64,000 bases of DNA. Source: CAZCAC01 sp964496575. Its GTDB lineage: Bacteria; Planctomycetota; UBA1135; GCA-002686595. Below, piece after piece: positions 1-9,416 of this stretch. Numbering within the stretch: the first letter of the stretch is position 1; the number at the start of each line of letters is the position of its first letter. The notes under the pieces are model-generated. The model was given only the letters and a program-made list of their open reading frames with translations, had not been told where the DNA came from and ran no database searches. The translations under genes and the position numbers were made by a program. The stretch spans positions 3,586 to 67,585 of the forward strand of contig CAZCAC010000041.1 in NCBI GenBank assembly GCA_964496575.1. The letters are read 5' to 3'.

Positions 1-185
1 GCCTGCGGCGAACGCTCGATCTCACCGGGTCCTCCCGTCCAGCTCTGCTCCCCTGCAGCTCTCGGCGGCCTCCCGCCGCCACCCCAGGCCCCCTGATCAT
101 CACCCGGCCCCCCAACCGCCCGAGGCCATGCTACCCTGAGTCAGGTCCGCCCCACGGAACCTGAAAACTCGCATGGAGAATGGAG

Positions 186-1883
186 ATGCTACAGCACAAG
201 TCCCTCCGGCTCGCTCTCGCCACCGCCCTGGTCGTCACCTCGCTCGCTTCGACCGGCCGGGCCCAGTGTCAATCGCAGAAGCTGCTCCCGAGCGCCAGCC
301 ATCTCGACGATCACTTCGGCCACTCGATCGACGTCGATGGCGATCGGCTGGCGGTCGGCGCCTACAAGCAGATCGGGCCCGGCGGGTACACCGGGGCCGC
401 CTACGTGTTCGAGAAGAAGGCCGGGATCTGGGAAGAGACGGCGGTGGTCCACGCCTCCGACGGGGCGTCCGGCGACTACTTCGGTCTGGACGTCGCGATC
501 GACGGCGACACGCTACTGGTGGGTGCACCCCGTACGGAACCTCCCGGCACGAACTCGGGCAAGGCGTACATCTTCGAGAAGCAGGGTACGTCGTGGATCC
601 AGACCACCATCCTCGATCCATCGAACGGAGGCCCCCAAACCGTCGCGGGGTCGAGCGTCGCGCTGTCCGGGGACCTCGCCCTGCTCGGCGCCCCCGGGCA
701 GACCGGCGGCCCCGAGTCCCGCTGCGGCGGCGCCTTCGTCTTCGAGCGCTCCGGCTCGACCTGGACCCAGACCCAGCTGATCTGGCCGGGCGCGCCGGTC
801 AAGGACGGCCTCTTCGGCCAGTCGGTGGCGATCGGCACCGACCACGTGATGATCGGGGCCGATGGATACTCCTACGTCTACGAGCGGACTCCCGGCGGCC
901 TGGTCCAGACGCAGATGATCATCAGGGACAGTCCCGACGACGGAACGGGAGCCGCGATCGCGATCTCAGGAAGCTGGGCCCTGATCTCGGCGCCCAACGT
1001 GAGCGTCTCGGGCGCGTGGGGCGCCGGGGTCGTCTGCGCGTACCTCCTGATGGGCAACACCTGGGTGAAGCGCGGCGAGTTCCACGCCAGCGATGCGCAG
1101 GCGGCGGACTACTTCGGCAGCTCCCTCGCCCTGGCCGGCTCGCACGCGTTCATCGGGATGCCCGCGGACGGCGCGACCAACAAGGGAGCCGCGTACCACT
1201 TCGAGCTCGGTCCCGCGGGCTGGGAGGAGGTGATGAAGTTCGTGCCCAACGATCACCATCCGGACGACTTCTTCGGTGTCGCCGTCGCCCTCGGCGAGAA
1301 CGGCGAGGGCTTCGGTGGATCGACCGGAGAGATCTGGCTGCCCGACCAGCCGGGCCGGGTGTACTCCTTCCTCCTCGACGGCCCCGACTGCAACGACAAC
1401 GGCGTTCCCGACGCCTGTGACGTCGAGAGCGGGACGAGCCAGGACCTCAACGGCGACCGCATTCCCGACGAGTGCGGCTGCGAGCTGCAGTACTACTGCG
1501 ATGTGGTGCCCAACTCGACCGGCTACGGCGCGGCGATCACGGCGCAGGGGCAACCGAGCACCTCGGTCAACGACTGGACGCTCCTGGCCGCTCGTTGCCC
1601 GGCGACGCAGTTCGGGCTCTTCTTCTACGGCGCGCAGCAGATCCAGATTCCCTTCGGCGATGGCTGGCGTTGCGTCGGCGGCCAGCTCTTCCGCTTGCCG
1701 ACGGTCGCCACCGACGCCAGCGGGAACGCGAGTCTCACCGTCGACTTCGACGACCCGCCGGTGGAAGCGGGACGGATCCTCCCCGGCTCGAGCTGGAACT
1801 TCCAGTTCTGGTATCGCGATCCGGCGGCGGGGGGAACGGGCTTCAACCTGTCCGATGGGATGACCGCGACCTTCTGTCCTTGA
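186..1883 (+). CDS. Secreted FG-GAP repeat protein with C-terminal sorting-like module
   Basis: A 565-residue secreted protein. I chose ATG 186 because GGAG at 175-178 lies 7 bases upstream; the ATG at 180 abuts it. A signal peptide ends near ASTGRAQ. Several FG-GAP-like units follow, for example HFGHSIDVDGDRLAVGA and YFGLDVAIDGDTLLVGAP, which suggests a beta-propeller. Around residue 400 there is a calcium-binding type-3 style stretch (DCNDNGVPDACD, DLNGDRIPDECG). The last 130 residues form a Cys-containing module with PFGDGWRCVGG, FQFWYRDP and a FCP end, which recurs in altered form in the proteins at 7846-9114 and 9417-10607. It probably acts outside the cell in adhesion or carbohydrate contact, but no enzymatic motif is visible. 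Confidence 0.85.
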   Translation: MLQHKSLRLALATALVVTSLASTGRAQCQSQKLLPSASHLDDHFGHSIDVDGDRLAVGAYKQIGPGGYTGAAYVFEKKAGIWEETAVVHASDGASGDYFGLDVAIDGDTLLVGAPRTEPPGTNSGKAYIFEKQGTSWIQTTILDPSNGGPQTVAGSSVALSGDLALLGAPGQTGGPESRCGGAFVFERSGSTWTQTQLIWPGAPVKDGLFGQSVAIGTDHVMIGADGYSYVYERTPGGLVQTQMIIRDSPDDGTGAAIAISGSWALISAPNVSVSGAWGAGVVCAYLLMGNTWVKRGEFHASDAQAADYFGSSLALAGSHAFIGMPADGATNKGAAYHFELGPAGWEEVMKFVPNDHHPDDFFGVAVALGENGEGFGGSTGEIWLPDQPGRVYSFLLDGPDCNDNGVPDACDVESGTSQDLNGDRIPDECGCELQYYCDVVPNSTGYGAAITAQGQPSTSVNDWTLLAARCPATQFGLFFYGAQQIQIPFGDGWRCVGGQLFRLPTVATDASGNASLTVDFDDPPVEAGRILPGSSWNFQFWYRDPAAGGTGFNLSDGMTATFCP

Positions 1884-1905
1884 CCGTTCATCCATTTGTG
1901 AACGG
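1884..1905 (+). terminator. Hairpin directly after the FG-GAP gene
   Basis: CCGTTCA (1884-1890) and TGAACGG (1899-1905) form a perfect 7-bp inverted repeat around an 8-base loop, beginning on the base after the stop codon. No T-run follows, so terminator function is uncertain. The hairpin sits at the junction with the truncated mannanase fragment. Confidence 0.35.
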
Positions 1906-2624
1906 ATAGTAAGCGCATACCGTTACACGACGACTTCTACGGCGATGCGAGCTGCCGCCAGTGGTACAAGGACCACGCACGCGCCGTGATCGAGCGAGTC
2001 AACGTCTTCACCGGACTCGTCTATCGCGACGATCCCACGATCCTGGCCTGGGAGCTCGCCAACGAGCCACGCTGCGTCTCCGACCCCGGCGGCGACACGC
2101 TGCAGGCCTGGATCGAGGAGATGAGCGCCCACGTGAAGAGCCTCGACGCGGGTCACCTGGTGACCACGGGGAGCGAGGGGTTCTTCGGCGGCGCCCAGAG
2201 CGGCCTGAATCCCCGGGGATGGATGAGCCAGCAGGGAGTCGACTTCGTGCGCAACCACTCCCCGGCCACGATCGACTTCGCCACGCACCACCTCTGGCCC
2301 GATCACTGGGGAACCTCCCTGCTCGAATCACGGGCCTGGATCGCCGACCACGTGAGCGAGGCGCAAGCGACCCTGGGCAAGCCGGTGATCGCCGAGGAGT
2401 TCGGCAAGGTTCAGCCGATCGCCACCCGCGACAGCTGGTACCAGGCGATCTACGACGAGGTGTTCACCTCCGCTTCCACCTCCGGCGCCGCCGCGGGCAG
2501 CCACTTCTGGATCCTCTATCACGACAGCTATCCCGACTACGACGGGTTCGGGGTGTACCTGCCCCAGCACCAGTCGACCGGGGCGATCCTCCAGGCGGAG
2601 GCGGCTCGGATGAACGGCCTCTGA
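1902..2624 (+). pseudogene. 5'-truncated GH5 endo-beta-1,4-mannanase
   Basis: The reading frame is open from 1902, after an in-frame TGA at 1899-1901, and encodes about 240 residues. The protein resembles the C-terminal part of GH5 family-7-type mannanases. It contains DPTILAWELANEPRC, where the acid/base Glu is in NEP, and later VIAEEFG with the nucleophile Glu. The N-terminal portion of the barrel, roughly the first 130-150 residues including any signal peptide, is missing. The first possible start is the GTG at 1986, inside the conserved domain. Codons upstream (DDFYGDASCRQWYKDHA) still match the family, so the domain is cut at about 1902-1920. Both catalytic Glu residues survive, but the product could not fold as a complete barrel. 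It may be a gene remnant or an assembly junction. Confidence 0.7.
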
Positions 2625-2645
2625 ACGGACAACGAGGCCGATCGA

Positions 2646-4067
2646 TCACCAGGGCACGTTCTTCAGCGCCTCCTCCTTCTCGTCGAGCCGGAAGATCCGC
2701 CGCGCGTTGCCGTGCATGATCGGGTCGGTGAGCTCCAGCGCGTCATCGAGGCTCATCCACCCATTCTCCACCAGCTCGGTGAGGGCCTGGGCGATGCCGC
2801 GGCGAGCGATGACGGCGTGGCCGAGCACCGGCTCGACCGGGATGTAGTCGCCGCCGAAGGTCAGCACCTTGTTCGCCGGCGCGGTGACCAGGTACTTCTT
2901 CAGGAAGTCCTTCGCCGCGATCGGGTTGATGATCCAGGCCCAGCACATGTCGAGGTACGCGTTCGGGTGGTGCTTCGCGACCGCGATCAACTCCTCGTAG
3001 TACGGGTAGCAGATGTGCATGAAGACGAAGGGGGTCTCCTTGGAGGCCACGCACAGGTCGCTGGCCGAGCCGGCGTTGTTCAGCAGGCGGCCGAGAGGTA
3101 TGTAGCCGTGGCCCGCGTAGTAGCCGGTGTGCAGCTTCACCGGCAGCCGATGCCGGTTGCAGCAATCGACGACGTACCAGAAGAGGTTGTCCTCGAGCGC
3201 CTTCTGCTCCTCGGGCGAGATCGCTTCTCCTGCAATCTGCCGCTCGAAAACCGGTTCCACCTGGTCCGCCGGAACTCGTGCGTGGTCGAGGTCGCGCCAG
3301 TAGGCGTGCTGCGACTTCGTCGCGACCGCGAAGCTCCCGTACTTATCGAACCACCAGTCGATGATGCGGTACCAGCTCTCCAGCGTGGTCACCGCGATGT
3401 CGGTCGGATCGCTGATCGGGCCGGAAGGCCCGGGCCGGAGCAGGTTGATGCCGTTGATGTCCTGCATCATGAGCTCGGGCTGGCTCGACTCGTGGAAGAT
3501 CCGGTGGAAGGCGTTCACCTGGCACGACTCGATCTTCGCGGCCTCGCGCAGGACGACATCGTAGAACCCCTTCTGCCGCAGCGCCTCGTACCCCTTCTGG
3601 ACCTCGGCCACCGTCTCCGCCGAGAGCTCCTCGACTCCGTAGAGCTCGCGGATCGCCAGGCGCGAGGCCAGTCCGTAGCCGGTGTTCTTCACCGCCGGCC
3701 AGTACGGCTCCAGGATCGACCACTTGTCCAGCGGATCGACATCGCGCGAGAGGAAGCGGTTCATCTCCTCCTCCGACATGCCGGCGACCATCAGGTCGGA
3801 GTCGATGTAGTGGCTGAACAGCAGCGCCCAGTCGTCGCAGCGCACGCCGCCGCCCAGCCGCGCGTCCTCGTCGGGCAGGTGCTCGTGCGTATCGATGAAC
3901 GGCGTGGCCCAGACCTTGTCGCGGATCGCCTCGAGCGCCGCGCTCTCGGTGCCGCTCTCGGCTTTTCGCCCGGCGGCTTCCGCTCCCCCCCCGAGCCAGG
4001 CCGCCGCCCCGAGCGCACTGATTCCCTTGAGACCACTGCGGCGCGTAACGCGAAGATCATCGGACAT
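2646..4067 (-). CDS. Amidohydrolase-2 family protein, Tat-exported
   Basis: A 473-residue metal-dependent hydrolase with a TIM-barrel fold. The N-terminus carries twin Arg plus a hydrophobic stretch (TRRSGLKGISALGAAAWL), indicating a Tat signal. The metal-binding HxH is in FIDTHEHLPD near residue 60. Further His and Asp candidates lie in KLHTGYYAGHGY, FVFMHICYPYYEE and FGGDY. The length is usual for the secreted members. The substrate is unknown; relatives act on small cyclic or sugar-acid compounds. The gene runs in the same direction as the metallophosphoesterase fusion upstream (gap about 24 bases), so the two are probably co-transcribed. Confidence 0.8.
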   Translation of the reverse strand: MSDDLRVTRRSGLKGISALGAAAWLGGGAEAAGRKAESGTESAALEAIRDKVWATPFIDTHEHLPDEDARLGGGVRCDDWALLFSHYIDSDLMVAGMSEEEMNRFLSRDVDPLDKWSILEPYWPAVKNTGYGLASRLAIRELYGVEELSAETVAEVQKGYEALRQKGFYDVVLREAAKIESCQVNAFHRIFHESSQPELMMQDINGINLLRPGPSGPISDPTDIAVTTLESWYRIIDWWFDKYGSFAVATKSQHAYWRDLDHARVPADQVEPVFERQIAGEAISPEEQKALEDNLFWYVVDCCNRHRLPVKLHTGYYAGHGYIPLGRLLNNAGSASDLCVASKETPFVFMHICYPYYEELIAVAKHHPNAYLDMCWAWIINPIAAKDFLKKYLVTAPANKVLTFGGDYIPVEPVLGHAVIARRGIAQALTELVENGWMSLDDALELTDPIMHGNARRIFRLDEKEEALKNVPW

Positions 4068-4091
4068 CGCTCTTCCTCCGGTCGGTGAGGG

Positions 4092-6806
4092 TCACTTCAG
4101 AAAGCTCTCGTACAGGAACGCCTCCACCGCCTGCCAGTAGCCGTCGCTGTCCTCGAAGGAGCTCCACAGCGCGCGCGAGCCGTGGTTGCCGTCGGTCTCC
4201 GGCAGGTAGAAGGCCTTCTTCCCCGGGGGGATCGCGTCGTAGATCGCCTGCCAGTTCGGTCCCTCCGCCTTCGCCGAGGTGATGAAGGCGGGGTCGGTGA
4301 TCTTCGCGGCGGACCCGGCGATCCAGTGCTCGGGCTTGCCCAGGTTGCCGAAGTACTCGCCCGGGGCGAAGGCCAGGACCCCGTCGACCAGCTCGGGGTG
4401 GTCGCCGGCGAGCTTCAACACCAGCGCGGCGGAGTAGGAGCTGCCCCAGGCGACCAGCGGTCCTTTCGCCCAGCTCCCCCGCGCGTGCTCCAGCGAGGCG
4501 ACCAGGTCGGGCCAGGCGTCGACGTAGGTGGTGCCCAGCTGGTCCATGGTGGCGCGCGCCGCGGTCTGATTGGCCACGCCGCCCACCTCGCCACCGGAGC
4601 GCTGATCGACCGCCAGACAATTGAACCCCATCTCGTTCAACCGCGGTGCGATCTCACGGTACTCACCGCGACTCCAGCGCGCCTGGTGGAAGAGCACGAT
4701 GAACGGCGCCTCCGGATCGGCGTGTGCGAGATAGAGGTCGGCGGTGATCGGCAGGCCGTCGATCGACTCGAGGCTCACCTCGACCGGCTCGCTGGTCAGC
4801 TTCGCCCCCCCCGTGAGTGTCGGATGTAGGCCCAGGGGCGACTCGTCGAAGAGCCACGGCCCCACCATCGCGTCCATGTTCAGGAGCAGAGCGGTGTCTC
4901 CGTCGGAAGCGAGGCGGCGCTCCGGCTCGAAGCTCTCCCCGGAGTATCGCGCGACCGTCGAGAGGCGCACGCCGTCGATCTTGCCGTCGAAGAGTGACAC
5001 CGCGCGCCCCTGGGCGTCTACGTCTCCACCGACGATCAGCGGCAGACTATTGGGGCGACGAACCCCGGCGCGCTGGACCGAGGCGGTCAGAGCACCGTCG
5101 ACGTAGAGTCGCGTCTCCCTGCCGTCGAAGACCCCGGCCAGGTGATGCCAGCGTCCCGGCTCGAGGCGTAGATCGCGATCGGTGGCCTGAACGTAGCTTC
5201 CTCCGAGGTGGAGGTGGAAGTCCGGAGTCCCCCCATTCACGAAGAAGCCGTACTCCGAGCTCTCCGTCTTGGCGAGCAGCCCGGTGCGATCGCCGAAGCG
5301 GTCGGCATTCATCCAGCACTCGAGAGTCAGCGGACCGTCGGGGACCTTCAGCGCACGGCTGGAGATGCGCAGATGCGCGCCCTTTCCATCGACCTCGAGC
5401 ACGCCCTCTCCGGCGGTCACCGCCGGCGCGTGCAGGTCCACGGCCAGCGGCACCGCGGTCCGGCGTTCGGGAATCGGGTAGCGAAGGCCCTCCGCCAGGT
5501 AGTCGATGGCGAGCACCAGCTCCAGCTCGTGGAAGGCGGAATCGAGGGTGCTCGTCGGCCGGCGCAGGTGGAACTCGAACTCGGCAGTCTTGCCGGCGTC
5601 CACGATCCGGTGATCGTGATCGGGAGTGCAGAACCAGCGGCTGTCGTCGCTGTCGGGGAACAGCGTCACGTCGATCTCACGCCCCGTGGGATTCTGGATC
5701 GAGGCGGTGAAGCGCCCCCAGGCCGCTCCGTCGCCGCTGACCTCTACCGCTTCGGAGAAGCGCGGCCGGACCGCGGCGAGCCGCTCGGCGGCGCTCTTCA
5801 GCTCCTCGGTGATCGCGCGCGGATCCATCATCTCGCCCACCGGCACCGTCGACATGGCCACCTGGTTCTTGCGGACGGTAACGATGTTGAAGTGGTGCAG
5901 CCACCCCGCGGAGGGGGCGATGCTCGACTGCGCGCCACCCGTCGTCGCCAGGGTGACGTACTCGATCCCGTCCTCCCGATCGTAGCGCATGGTGTGAATG
6001 TGCCCGCCGAAGACCGCGGTGACGTTGCCGGCGTCGACCAGGAGCTGGTGCACCTTCCGCCAGTCGTCGCCGTACTGCCCGCCGAGCCAGCGCGGGTGGT
6101 GCAGGAAGAGGAACACGTGGTCCGCATCGACCGCCCGGTCCATCACGCTGCACAGCCACTCGAACTGCTCGTCGCTCATCCGCTGGCACTCGGGCTTGCC
6201 GAAGTTGCGCTCCCCGGTCTCGGGATTCCCCTCGTCGGAATAGAGCGCGACGAACCAGCAGTTCTTGTGCTCGAACGCGTACCAGAGCGGCCCGAAGTGC
6301 ATCTCGTAGTTCGGTTCGTGCTCGCGCGCGGGGCGCTCGCCCTGACCTCGCCAGTAGACGTCGTGGTTACCGGCGACGGGGAACCAGGGGCAGAGCAGCT
6401 GGTTCATGATGCCCCTGTACTCGCGCATCTCTTCCATCCACGCGGGGGTCTGGCCGTAGCCCTGCACCAGGTCGCCGACGGTCATCACCAGGTCGGGCTC
6501 GAGCAGGTTGGTGTCGTGCACCGCGTCGGCGAGCACCGACACGCCGTGACGCGAGCCGCCGGTGTTGTCCCCGAACACGACGAAGAAGAAGGCGTCCTCC
6601 TCCTCGGGGAGCGGCAGGATCGCGCCCTCGCGACTGGTGAAGAAGCGCGACGAATCGGGCGCCGCGGGGTGCGGTTCGCCGTGGCGGTGCAGGTGACGGC
6701 GGTGCCCGATGTAGTCATTCTGCGCGACGGCGGTCGCCGGGAGCAGGACAGCGTAGAGGAAGAGGGCGACGACGGCGGCCCGGAGGCATCGACAGCTGGT
6801 TCTCAT
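4092..6806 (-). CDS. Secreted metallophosphoesterase - LamG - alpha/beta hydrolase fusion
   Basis: A 904-residue multidomain secreted protein with a signal peptide at residues 1-28 ending in TAVAQ. Residues 75-330 are a calcineurin-like phosphoesterase with all motifs visible: FGDN (D80), GDLVQGY (D112), GNHDV (N147/H148), LFLHHP, and FGGHIHTM. Residues about 480-640 are a LamG/concanavalin-like domain (LECWMNADRF, LYVDGALTA, KIDGVRLSTVARYSGE). Residues about 665-904 are a dienelactone-hydrolase-like alpha/beta hydrolase with nucleophile elbow WGSSYSA and a late His in DGNHGS. Two hydrolases flanking a glycan-binding-type domain is an unusual combination. It likely acts on phosphorylated or esterified glycans outside the cytoplasm, which is inference. 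Confidence 0.8.
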   Translation of the reverse strand: MRTSCRCLRAAVVALFLYAVLLPATAVAQNDYIGHRRHLHRHGEPHPAAPDSSRFFTSREGAILPLPEEEDAFFFVVFGDNTGGSRHGVSVLADAVHDTNLLEPDLVMTVGDLVQGYGQTPAWMEEMREYRGIMNQLLCPWFPVAGNHDVYWRGQGERPAREHEPNYEMHFGPLWYAFEHKNCWFVALYSDEGNPETGERNFGKPECQRMSDEQFEWLCSVMDRAVDADHVFLFLHHPRWLGGQYGDDWRKVHQLLVDAGNVTAVFGGHIHTMRYDREDGIEYVTLATTGGAQSSIAPSAGWLHHFNIVTVRKNQVAMSTVPVGEMMDPRAITEELKSAAERLAAVRPRFSEAVEVSGDGAAWGRFTASIQNPTGREIDVTLFPDSDDSRWFCTPDHDHRIVDAGKTAEFEFHLRRPTSTLDSAFHELELVLAIDYLAEGLRYPIPERRTAVPLAVDLHAPAVTAGEGVLEVDGKGAHLRISSRALKVPDGPLTLECWMNADRFGDRTGLLAKTESSEYGFFVNGGTPDFHLHLGGSYVQATDRDLRLEPGRWHHLAGVFDGRETRLYVDGALTASVQRAGVRRPNSLPLIVGGDVDAQGRAVSLFDGKIDGVRLSTVARYSGESFEPERRLASDGDTALLLNMDAMVGPWLFDESPLGLHPTLTGGAKLTSEPVEVSLESIDGLPITADLYLAHADPEAPFIVLFHQARWSRGEYREIAPRLNEMGFNCLAVDQRSGGEVGGVANQTAARATMDQLGTTYVDAWPDLVASLEHARGSWAKGPLVAWGSSYSAALVLKLAGDHPELVDGVLAFAPGEYFGNLGKPEHWIAGSAAKITDPAFITSAKAEGPNWQAIYDAIPPGKKAFYLPETDGNHGSRALWSSFEDSDGYWQAVEAFLYESFLK

Positions 6807-6821
6807 GAGCGCGGTGGTTGT

Positions 6822-7709
6822 TCAGGGCGTGCGGGGGCCGAGCATTATGACACCTTCCTCGAAATCGAGAACGATCCTCCGCCAGCCGAGCGCGGTGAGG
6901 CCGAGCAGCCCGTCGTAGCCGAGCTCCTCCATCTCCTCCTCGATGTAGCCGATGACCAGCGCCCGCATCACCGGGATCGACCGCGGGCCTTCCCCCGGCA
7001 GCGCGAGGTCACCACGGCCGACGAAGACCTCCCATTGCGCTCCGTCCGCGGTTTGCACAACCGATACGTCGTCCCCCTCGCCCCCTTCCACGCCGAGCCA
7101 GAAGGTGTCGTGCGCCCCGGTGTCGAACATCAGGGTCAGCTCGGTGCCGTCGATGAGGACGTCGACTAGCGCTCGGTCGTGCTCGCTGCCGGCGAGGGGC
7201 AGCACCGGGAGCTCGGCGTCACTCTCGGGGAGCTGCCCGTCCAGGTAACGCACCAGGAAGCCGCCGGGGTAGTCGATCGCGGTGGGCACGCCCTGGAAGA
7301 AGTCGAGGCCGAGGATGCCAACGATCGGCTTCCCCTCGAAGATCTCGACGCCGATCGCGTCGTCACCGTAGCCGGGCAGATCCCACCACTCGCCGGCGAT
7401 GCGGACGGTCCCGGCGTGCTCGACGAGCTCGTCCTCGCCCGCACCACGGAAGAGGAAGGTGAAGGGTGCGCCGGTGTCGAGCGCGAGCCAGGCGTCTTGC
7501 TCCTCGAAAAGCACCGGAACCACCTGGCTGTCGGCGACGCCGTCGTCGCGGGTGGTGATCAGGGGGATGCGAGTGACGGCGGGGAGGCCGCGTGGCTCGG
7601 GGGCCTCGGCCTGTGATCCGGAGCCCGCGACGTCACCCCCACCGGCAGCACAGCCGGCGGCTAGGATCGACGAGAGCAGGGCCAGAGGGGTGCAGTACGG
7701 CCACTTCAT
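6822..7709 (-). CDS. Aspartic-protease-like lipoprotein (two DTG motifs)
   Basis: A 295-residue predicted lipoprotein. The signal peptide ends in a lipobox, LAAGC, with the lipidated Cys at residue 20. Two clan-AA aspartic protease signatures are present: LALDTGAP (D78) and LMFDTGAH (D196), each starting one lobe. That matches a two-lobed, pepsin- or retropepsin-duplication-type hydrolase. Each DTG is followed by a hydrophobic-hydrophobic-Gly type stretch (ILGLDFF, LLGLTALG). The gene lies just upstream of, and in the same direction as, the metallophosphoesterase fusion, 15 bases away, so an operon is likely. The substrate is unknown. Planctomycetes carry many such paralogues. Confidence 0.75.
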   Translation of the reverse strand: MKWPYCTPLALLSSILAAGCAAGGGDVAGSGSQAEAPEPRGLPAVTRIPLITTRDDGVADSQVVPVLFEEQDAWLALDTGAPFTFLFRGAGEDELVEHAGTVRIAGEWWDLPGYGDDAIGVEIFEGKPIVGILGLDFFQGVPTAIDYPGGFLVRYLDGQLPESDAELPVLPLAGSEHDRALVDVLIDGTELTLMFDTGAHDTFWLGVEGGEGDDVSVVQTADGAQWEVFVGRGDLALPGEGPRSIPVMRALVIGYIEEEMEELGYDGLLGLTALGWRRIVLDFEEGVIMLGPRTP

Positions 7710-7845
7710 CGCCGGAGCATACCGGACTCTGCCGCCGGCGCATCCTGAAAGGGCTCCGCCATGGGGCTCGAGCCCTTGACCACGAGATCACTACCGCTGG
7801 ACCTTCACCGGCCACACCGCAAACAGGCCCACGAGAGGACGCCGG

Positions 7846-9114
7846 TCACGGCCCCCAGATCAGCTGCAGGCCATTGGTCGTGTTGAAGTCGAAAGCACAG
7901 GGTGACCCGGACGGATTGCGGTACCACAGCTGGTAGTACTTGATGACGCCCGCCGTGACGTTTCCCGCCTTGACGGAGAGCAAGGAATAGTCACCGCCAG
8001 CGATATCGGAGGTAGTGCTGGCACCTGAATAGTCGGCGAAGACGACTTTTCCGGCAGATCCGGCAACGGTCATGCCAGCTGCGGCCTGCCCATTGTCGCC
8101 GTTGACGAAGCCGAAGTAGGTGCCGGGGTTGTCGAGGACGGGCCCATTGGGCGCGCCGTTGGTATCCGGCACGTACCGGTCGAAGATGAGATTCGTCGCA
8201 CCCGGGCCACCAGCGATATCGGCGAAGGTCGTGGCAACGACCTCGGGCCTGCCGATGAACGCGTCGGCGAAGCGCTGCCCGATGGTCAGCTTGGCGTCGC
8301 GGCCGAAGTGGATACCGTCGGACTTCAGCGGCAGGTCACTCGTGCCGATGAAGGCTACTGTGTCGTCGGCCGCAGCCAGCGCCTGCTGCTGGTTCGTCGT
8401 GGTGATGCGCGCGGACGTGGATCCGCTGGCGGCTATCTCCCCGATGACGGTTCGCATCTCGTCGGCGGTTCCGGGGTATGCGCCTCCGATGTGCACCCGC
8501 AGGTTGTCGATCAGGTCCCCCAGGCGCGCGCCGGCGACGACGGCATCGCTCGTGGTGTTCGACTCGCCCTGCAGGTACATGAAGCCCTCGACCTCGAAGG
8601 TGTGTCCGCCGCTGACCAGCTGGGCCAGGGCGGCGTCGATGGTGTCGCGCGTGTGGCCCCACATGTGGCCGCTGTCCGGGTCGCTGTCGAAGGTCGCCTT
8701 GTCCCAGTAGAGGTTGCGTCCACCCCCCTTGGCGGTCTTGATGATCAGGACGTTCGACCGGCCGGCGTCGTGCATCGTGCGGGCGAAGCCGAACTCCGGA
8801 CCCCAGAACTGCGGGTTGGCGCCCCCGTCCCCCTGCTGGACCTGGAGCGTCGTGATCACTCCTCCCGAGTCCCCGAACAGAGCCGGCGGGTAGACGATGT
8901 TCGAGCCGGTACCCCCGGCGGCGTTGGCCCAGAAGAAGCCGGTGGACGCGTCAGCGGCGTGAGTGCCGGGATCGTGGGGGGACTCCAGGGCCGTCGTGCC
9001 GAGGGCGTTCGACTGGCCGGTGAGGACGAAGACAGCGAAGTGATCGGCGCCGGCCTCGGTCGAGCCGGTCGCCAGGGCCAGGGTCGCGAGGATCGTGCTC
9101 CGTCTCATCGTCAT
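7846..9114 (-). CDS. Secreted sialate O-acetylesterase-type SGNH esterase
   Basis: A 422-residue secreted esterase of the sialate O-acetylesterase (SASA/DUF303) family. The signal peptide is within residues 1-24. Catalytic motifs are intact: TGQSNALG (Ser35 nucleophile), YLQGESNTT (oxyanion block), and SDGIHFGRDAK (catalytic Asp/His). After the catalytic domain (about residues 25-275) comes an extension of about 140 residues, ending with YYQLWYRNPSGSP and a final LIWGP. That end resembles the C-terminal modules of the proteins at 186-1883 and 9417-10607. It probably removes acetyl or similar esters from extracellular glycans. It is divergently arranged with the next gene across an unusually AT-rich spacer. 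Confidence 0.85.
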   Translation of the reverse strand: MTMRRSTILATLALATGSTEAGADHFAVFVLTGQSNALGTTALESPHDPGTHAADASTGFFWANAAGGTGSNIVYPPALFGDSGGVITTLQVQQGDGGANPQFWGPEFGFARTMHDAGRSNVLIIKTAKGGGRNLYWDKATFDSDPDSGHMWGHTRDTIDAALAQLVSGGHTFEVEGFMYLQGESNTTSDAVVAGARLGDLIDNLRVHIGGAYPGTADEMRTVIGEIAASGSTSARITTTNQQQALAAADDTVAFIGTSDLPLKSDGIHFGRDAKLTIGQRFADAFIGRPEVVATTFADIAGGPGATNLIFDRYVPDTNGAPNGPVLDNPGTYFGFVNGDNGQAAAGMTVAGSAGKVVFADYSGASTTSDIAGGDYSLLSVKAGNVTAGVIKYYQLWYRNPSGSPCAFDFNTTNGLQLIWGP

Positions 9115-9416
9115 CCGCTGCTCCAGTGTGCCGGATCCGCCGGATCGTCGGGCGAGGCGCCGCTGATTCCCTACCTCGTCGGGGGTGGAGACCCCTCCGG
9201 GGCGGCCAATTCGGCGTTCTCCCCGGTCCGCCCCGCAGGGGCGACTAATTATAACCAGAATGATAGCATCTTTAAATCAAATTGCGCCATAATCCATCAC
9301 GAAGGTCCGGCCGGCGAGCCCGGGGCGGACCAGAACGGGCTCCCCCGCTCCGGTGCCCGAGCAGCGGCTCGGAGGCGACCCAAGACCCACAGGCTCAGAA
9401 CGAACAACCGTCTGTC
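9115..9416. promoter_or_regulatory. Divergent intergenic region with AT-rich block
   Basis: This 302-base spacer separates the esterase (start 9114, minus) from the secreted protein (start 9417, plus). Positions 9241-9297 are strikingly AT-rich for this chromosome, with TTATAA, ATGATAGCAT and CTTTAAATC. They probably hold one or both promoters, although I cannot assign a confident -35/-10 pair. I see no gene here. Confidence 0.4.

Noticed and set aside
2712..4088. Long plus-strand frame opposite the amidohydrolase
   Set aside because: It is a GC-driven antisense frame full of Arg, Val and Asp with no domain; the minus strand has a clear Tat signal and metal motifs.
5208..7169. 653-residue plus-strand frame opposite the phosphoesterase fusion
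   Set aside because: It spans two real genes in antisense and has no recognisable motif.
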